Part shown: piece after piece, positions 59,717 through 64,000 of the stretch
How positions within the stretch are numbered: position 1 is the first letter of the stretch
How the letters are laid out: each line of letters begins with the position of its first letter
From: Zelopaecilomyces penicillatus
Taxonomy: Eukaryota > Ascomycota > Sordariomycetes > Hypocreales > Pseudodiploosporaceae
Reading direction: 5' to 3'
DNA length: 64,000 bases
Assembly: GCA_005765155.1 (NCBI GenBank)
Contig: VCCP01000001.1
Span: forward strand, 6,696,001-6,760,000
Notes under the pieces: model-generated
Told to the model about the DNA's origin: nothing
The model's database searches: none
The model's input: the letters and a program-made list of their open reading frames with translations, nothing else
Program-made: the position numbers and the translations under genes

Positions 59717-61573
59717 CGAGAAAACCCCCATGTGCATTCACCCCCAGTCCACGTTGTGAATGCGGGTACCTGGCAAAAGTACATCGAAGGTTATGCAGGT
59801 TCCCGGTGGTGTCGTCCATCAAAACGACTTTAAAACGCTCGCCTTGGAGCTTATTCATCTGGGGGAGGATAAACTTACTTCAACCGTAGTTCTATTGCTT
59901 CAATGATCAGTATACCCAAGGCAGAGAAAGAAAGAACATCAGAACCCCAAGATTGGACGGTTTTCTGTTGGTGCCAACACAAGCCTGCCTGCTATTATAA
60001 CACAGCCCACTAAGCCTGGCACACTGCTGGAACGTCAAACTGTTGAAGGGGTTCGGCCCCTGGCAGTAGCCTAGTGTAGCGGTGGTGTAGGTACCAGCTG
60101 AACTCCTGCAGGCTGATTACGGTACTTGGTGTAATACGGAGTACACAGACTCTGAATACGACGCCAGGTGAAGAACAACAGCCTCTGTGAGACATTGATG
60201 TCTTCATGCTGCAGCCACCCACGCTTTTCCCCAGCGCTGTGTGTTCTTTTGATTGAATATTGCTTTTTCCCCCAGTGTTCTTTCAGCGCTCAGTGCTCCC
60301 ATCTTGCTTGAAATGGCCTGTTTTAATTATATTTGTTTATTTTAATCGAGATGAATGCCACCACAACGCCGATTGGTACCGAGACACTTTGAACAGGGCC
60401 TAGGGCTGGCCCCTGCTTTGCCATGACGTCTTTGCCCTTGCAGGGGAATCCCACTAATACCAGATAACATGCCTCCTGTTCTACATTCAGTAATTGTACA
60501 GTTGTGGACTGCTATACCTTGGGCTTCCACCAAAGACCTCCGCGGCGCTTTAGCTGAATGGGCTACCTCTACGTACTAGATGGAGAGTTGAACAGCAACA
60601 ACAACCGAGGATAAACATCGGTACCTAGGCAGCTGTTGGCCGTTTTGATGCATCTGGCGCGAACCATATCCTGAGCCTTGATCTCATGTGGACTCTTGCA
60701 GACGCCAGCGCATGGGGCGGAGGGGGACAGAGCGTTGACAAAAAGGAAGCATAAATAATGTGTGGCGGTTTCAACAACACCCGCTAGAAGAAGCACCAGT
60801 GCATGCCCGCAGGTTTACGCTTCACAGGGTCAAAAGCCATTGAATTCGAGGATGACGGGGGATGTTTTTGAGAGAAGAGTGCTGTTGCTCATAATCAATG
60901 CAAATTTGCCTTGTCAAGAGCCCGTGTTATCGGACACAAAGTCCTCTTGTCTATACATTGAGATGTTTTATGCCATCACCTCAGATCACCAAATCTCAAA
61001 TGACAATACATATATATTCGATATTATCTGGCGACTGCAATAGGTTATAAAAACTGCACCTCGTATCAGATGAAACGAGCTGGGCAAAAAACCCCCCCAA
61101 TCCTACGAACTGCAGCGAAATGCTACTTGGCCAAATAATGCCAAGCCACACACACACACATACAGACATACACCCCCGGCTATCCTGTTCCCACGCCGCA
61201 GCTGGGTCGACCGGGGATGTTATCCAACTAACCAACACTACGTAGATGTTTACTACGTAGAGGGAGGCATCCATCCATTTTTCTTGCTGGTCGTCCAGGG
61301 GGGGTTGCAGGTGGATTGGTCCATCGCCGACCATCCAAAACGCGCGGCTCTGCCCTTTCTCGTCTCGCATTCGAGATCCAGGTTCCCCTTCTTTTCCATT
61401 CTTTGCCCTTTTCAAAAACCCCGTTTCCCATTCTGCTCTCCCCCGCCAGTCTAAAACCAAGCAGCGTGGTATTGGAGATATTGCCGTACAGTGCAGTGCA
61501 ACAACGTCTTCACATTCTTGCATTGGCAAATCCTCCCTTTCTCGAAGCTGCAGCTATTCCTACCTAACCTGCG

Positions 61574-61608
<35 letters not shown>

Positions 61609-61901
61609 TGTCGACGACAGTGGCGCATGTCTGAGCGCTCTCGCTGGCTGTTCTCCTGCAGCAGCTCGTCTCGCGCGCAAACCTCTTTTCTTGCCGACAG
61701 GGCCCTTGTTTGCCATTTGTTTCGTCTTGCATTCTTCTGACCTGAACCACACTACGTGTCGAAACGCAGCACGCCTGCAGCAGCCGCGTGTGTGCTCGTG
61801 CTTGCGACGGTGTCTGTCTGTGCCTGTGCTCGGGAGTCTGCGAACCCGCTCCCCCCACGGCGACGGACGGACGGACGGGCGCCTTGCGCCAGACTGCCGC
61901 G
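59717..61901. other. Intergenic region right of the transposon
   Basis: No convincing gene. CA-rich microsatellite near 61148-61160. A 34-base C run at 61574-61607. The final 300 bp is pyrimidine-rich and looks like the leader of the gene at 61902. Confidence 0.5.
61574..61607. repeat. Poly(C) homopolymer, 34 nt
   Basis: An uninterrupted run of 34 C preceded by GCG and followed by GTGTCG. The length may be an assembly or sequencing artefact. Confidence 0.9.
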
Positions 61902-64000
61902 ATGCTCAACTCACGGCTTCAGCTCCCTAAAAGCGGCACATCGCGCTTCTCCAAGCTGTTGCCTGCCGTGCCGGGCCTGAACAACAAGAACAACAGTCCT
62001 CTTCCTCCTCCTCCTCCTCCAGCTGCTGCCGCTGCTTCTCCCATCGTTGTGCAGACACCAACCCATTCGCCTCTCAGGAACCTCCGCGAACCACCGCTCC
62101 CACCACCGACGAAAGCTCTTCCCGATCCTCCTTCCGCGTCATCGTCCTCCGCTCCGCCTGTGCGCCCGCCAGCAAACATCGGGAAACCTGCCGACTCGCC
62201 TTTGCCATTGCCTCTACTATCACCCCTACCGCCTCTGCCGACCCTCGAGGCGCCGGGAACTAGCCCGGGTTCGTCGCCGAGCGGTCCTCCTCCTAGAATG
62301 TCCATTCCCCGGCGGCCGGTGGGCAAGTTGCTGCCGCCAGCGCCCTCGCCACAGTACCTGCAGCAGCCGTCGCCGACCGATTCGTTTTCGAGCCTGCTGT
62401 CGGCTTACACGCGAGACCCGGACGAGTCGCCTTGGAATCTATCGTCTAGCGAGACGACGCCGGCGAGTCTGCGCAAGTTTGAGGAAAGTGCGCCAGCGGA
62501 AGATGCGGCATCGCTTTCTCGTCGAGAAAATGGAGCGCCGACGCTGCCATTCAACACAAAGTTTGGAAGTGGCCCACGACCAGTGCAGCCTCAGGCGGCC
62601 ACAGCTGGCAGTGGTAATGGAAATGTAAATGGAAGTCGAAGCGGTATCGGTGCTGGCGCTGGCGCTAGCATTGACGCTGCTGCAACTGCATCTGCATCTG
62701 CCACTGCTGCCGGTGGTCTGACGCAATCCTCGCGTCGCCCAGTCGACCTCGACAGGAACCTTCCCCCGCCACCGACGCAGAATGACGACGCTCAACCTTC
62801 AACACCACCCGCGATTGGAGAGCTTCCCGCGGCATCACCGGATCTCGCAACTGCTTCCCCACCTCCTGCAGAGATCTGGCGCCGTCGTCCGCATGTGAGC
62901 CAAAATAGCCGAGAGCTTCCCGGCCTTAAACTCGATTACAGCCACGGATCGAGTGCGGCCACAGTCCAGCCCAGTGCCGACGGCACCGATTCACAGTCAC
63001 AGTCAGAGTCACAGCCCCAATTGCACCTTCAGTCCCAACAACGCACCCAGCTCCCGTCACAGCTCACAGATACGTCAGACACGGCAAAGCCCACTGCACC
63101 ACCACCACGGATCCCGCCATTTGCCGGCGGCCTGCCCGGCCGCAACGTTCGACCCTCTTCGTCCAAGGAGCGACCCCCCTCCAAAGAGCTTCCATCAAAA
63201 GAGCCGCCGCCGTCATCCGAGAGCCAGAACATGGGGGGTGAGGCTTCCAAGCTAAGGCACCTCAAGGACAAGTTGAGCACTTCGCAGAGCTCCACATCTG
63301 ATTCCAGTATATATGCCGCAAATGGACTGCCGCCCCGGCCATCTGCTCAGCGGCCCCCGACGCCAGAGTATCAAAAGGAGGATGTTAAAGCCCCCACCGT
63401 CGACAGCTTCATCTCGCCCGTGTCACCCGCCTCCTCATCCGACGCTCAGAAACAGTTGTCGACAGACATGTCCAAGAAGCTCCCTTCCCAGCCAGCTCAG
63501 CGTGACGGAACACAGGATGATGCTCAAAATGGGTTACCCAAATCAGTTGTCCGAAAAGCGCTGCCAATGCCCGGTCAAAGTCTTTCCGCAGCGAAGAGCT
63601 TGCCTCAGCTTAAAGCCGATCCGCCCGCTCAGGTCAATGGGTCATTTTACCCAATGAATAATGGTAACACTGATTCTTCAACGCGAGGCTCACCACCTAA
63701 CAATGGCGGTGGTGCATCTGGCCAATCGTACGACTCGGGAGAGACGATCAAGTTCCCACCCAGAACTGCGTCGATGAGAACGGACGTACAAAGGCCGCCC
63801 ATGGATTCTCTGCGGTATGCACCAGCTGATATGGACCCTCGACTTGTACAGTCGGAATCCCAAGGTCCAATGTACAGGGGCCGGGACGGAACTCTGTATC
63901 CAGAGATGAAGTACAACCAAGAACCTCACCCTCTGGCCGCCAGTTTCCCGATGCCTCGGAACCAGTCTCTTCCACAAGGCGGCGTATTCCGGGCAACACC
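61902..64000 (+). CDS. Proline/serine-rich protein of unknown function, partial at window edge
   Basis: The frame is open from the ATG at 61902 (context CCGCG) to the window end, 699 complete codons, with no intron signal needed. It begins MLNSRLQLPKSGTSRFSKLL. The seen part is almost wholly low complexity: poly-Pro (residues about 36-41), Ser/Pro stretches, an Ala/Ser/Gly tract at about 245-270 and a QSQSESQPQ tract. Short blocks that look more constrained are DSFSSLLSAYTRDPDESPWN (about 165-185), SRELPGLKLDY and EASKLRHLKDKLSTSQSS. Several PxxP and PPRxP motifs could bind SH3 domains. I do not recognise the family; a folded domain may lie beyond the edge. Confidence 0.75.
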   Translation, partial: MLNSRLQLPKSGTSRFSKLLPAVPGLNNKNNSPLPPPPPPAAAAASPIVVQTPTHSPLRNLREPPLPPPTKALPDPPSASSSSAPPVRPPANIGKPADSPLPLPLLSPLPPLPTLEAPGTSPGSSPSGPPPRMSIPRRPVGKLLPPAPSPQYLQQPSPTDSFSSLLSAYTRDPDESPWNLSSSETTPASLRKFEESAPAEDAASLSRRENGAPTLPFNTKFGSGPRPVQPQAATAGSGNGNVNGSRSGIGAGAGASIDAAATASASATAAGGLTQSSRRPVDLDRNLPPPPTQNDDAQPSTPPAIGELPAASPDLATASPPPAEIWRRRPHVSQNSRELPGLKLDYSHGSSAATVQPSADGTDSQSQSESQPQLHLQSQQRTQLPSQLTDTSDTAKPTAPPPRIPPFAGGLPGRNVRPSSSKERPPSKELPSKEPPPSSESQNMGGEASKLRHLKDKLSTSQSSTSDSSIYAANGLPPRPSAQRPPTPEYQKEDVKAPTVDSFISPVSPASSSDAQKQLSTDMSKKLPSQPAQRDGTQDDAQNGLPKSVVRKALPMPGQSLSAAKSLPQLKADPPAQVNGSFYPMNNGNTDSSTRGSPPNNGGGASGQSYDSGETIKFPPRTASMRTDVQRPPMDSLRYAPADMDPRLVQSESQGPMYRGRDGTLYPEMKYNQEPHPLAASFPMPRNQSLPQGGVFRAT

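Overview
The window is chromosomal DNA of a filamentous ascomycete. Short spliceosomal introns (about 50-240 nt) with GT-AG ends and CTAAC/CTGAC-like branch sites, long intergenic regions, pyrimidine-rich 5' leaders and protein sequences resembling Sordariomycete orthologues (probably Hypocreales) point that way. I could not search a database, so the order-level placement is a judgement from remembered families.

Layout of host genes: an SCF-type F-box/LRR gene leaving the left edge (1-1660, -); a PAS-domain kinase (5641-9494, +); a SEA/GATOR2 subunit Sea4/Mios (10067-13479, -); rRNA-processing Efg1 (14146-15180, +); a dsRNA-binding-like protein (16020-17174, +); tRNA 2'-phosphotransferase Tpt1 (17450-18539, -); a large disordered protein of unknown function (19602-23097, -); a 7.9-kb gene-free stretch; an Msg5-like dual-specificity MAPK phosphatase (31003-33444, +); the ER nucleotide-sugar transporter Hut1 (34570-35948, -); a triple-KH RNA-binding protein (37528-38788, -); a protein with DGWGDFE/DFGDFE motifs often mislabelled as kinase ppk6 (41059-42822, -); a TBC1D5-like Rab GAP (43409-45936, +); an MFS transporter of the vacuolar amino-acid/drug class (46220-48062, -); and a proline/serine-rich gene leaving the right edge (61902-64000, +). 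These are housekeeping genes (TOR and nutrient signalling, RNA processing, trafficking) and show no sign of a metabolic cluster.

The accessory part is a nested transposon between 50099 and 59714. The outer element is an AT-rich, RIP-like-degraded Tc1/mariner transposon with 36-bp terminal inverted repeats flanked by TA. Without its insertion it is about 2.1 kb. Inside it sits a complete 7,485-bp Ty3/gypsy chromovirus with two 457-bp LTRs and a 5-bp target duplication CCTAG.

The retrotransposon carries several linked features that deserve attention: (i) a canonical -1 frameshift heptamer A_AAA_AAC followed after 7 nt by a hairpin that can form an H-type pseudoknot, linking gag to pol; (ii) a primer-binding site complementary to the presumed 5' end of its own RNA (Tf1-like self-priming); (iii) a four-copy, exactly 32-bp periodic array in U3, each copy with 7-bp inverted arms or a degraded version; (iv) an antisense, intron-containing gene for a Cys-rich protein overlapping the pol 3' end; (v) repeated C-x7-C-x4-C-x2-H motifs in the gag downstream domain; and (vi) strongly strand-asymmetric decay. 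All 21 differences between the LTRs are A/G, all seven premature pol stops are TAG, and the three stops in the antisense gene also correspond to G-to-A on the + strand. The copy is dead: the reverse transcriptase active site reads YLDN.
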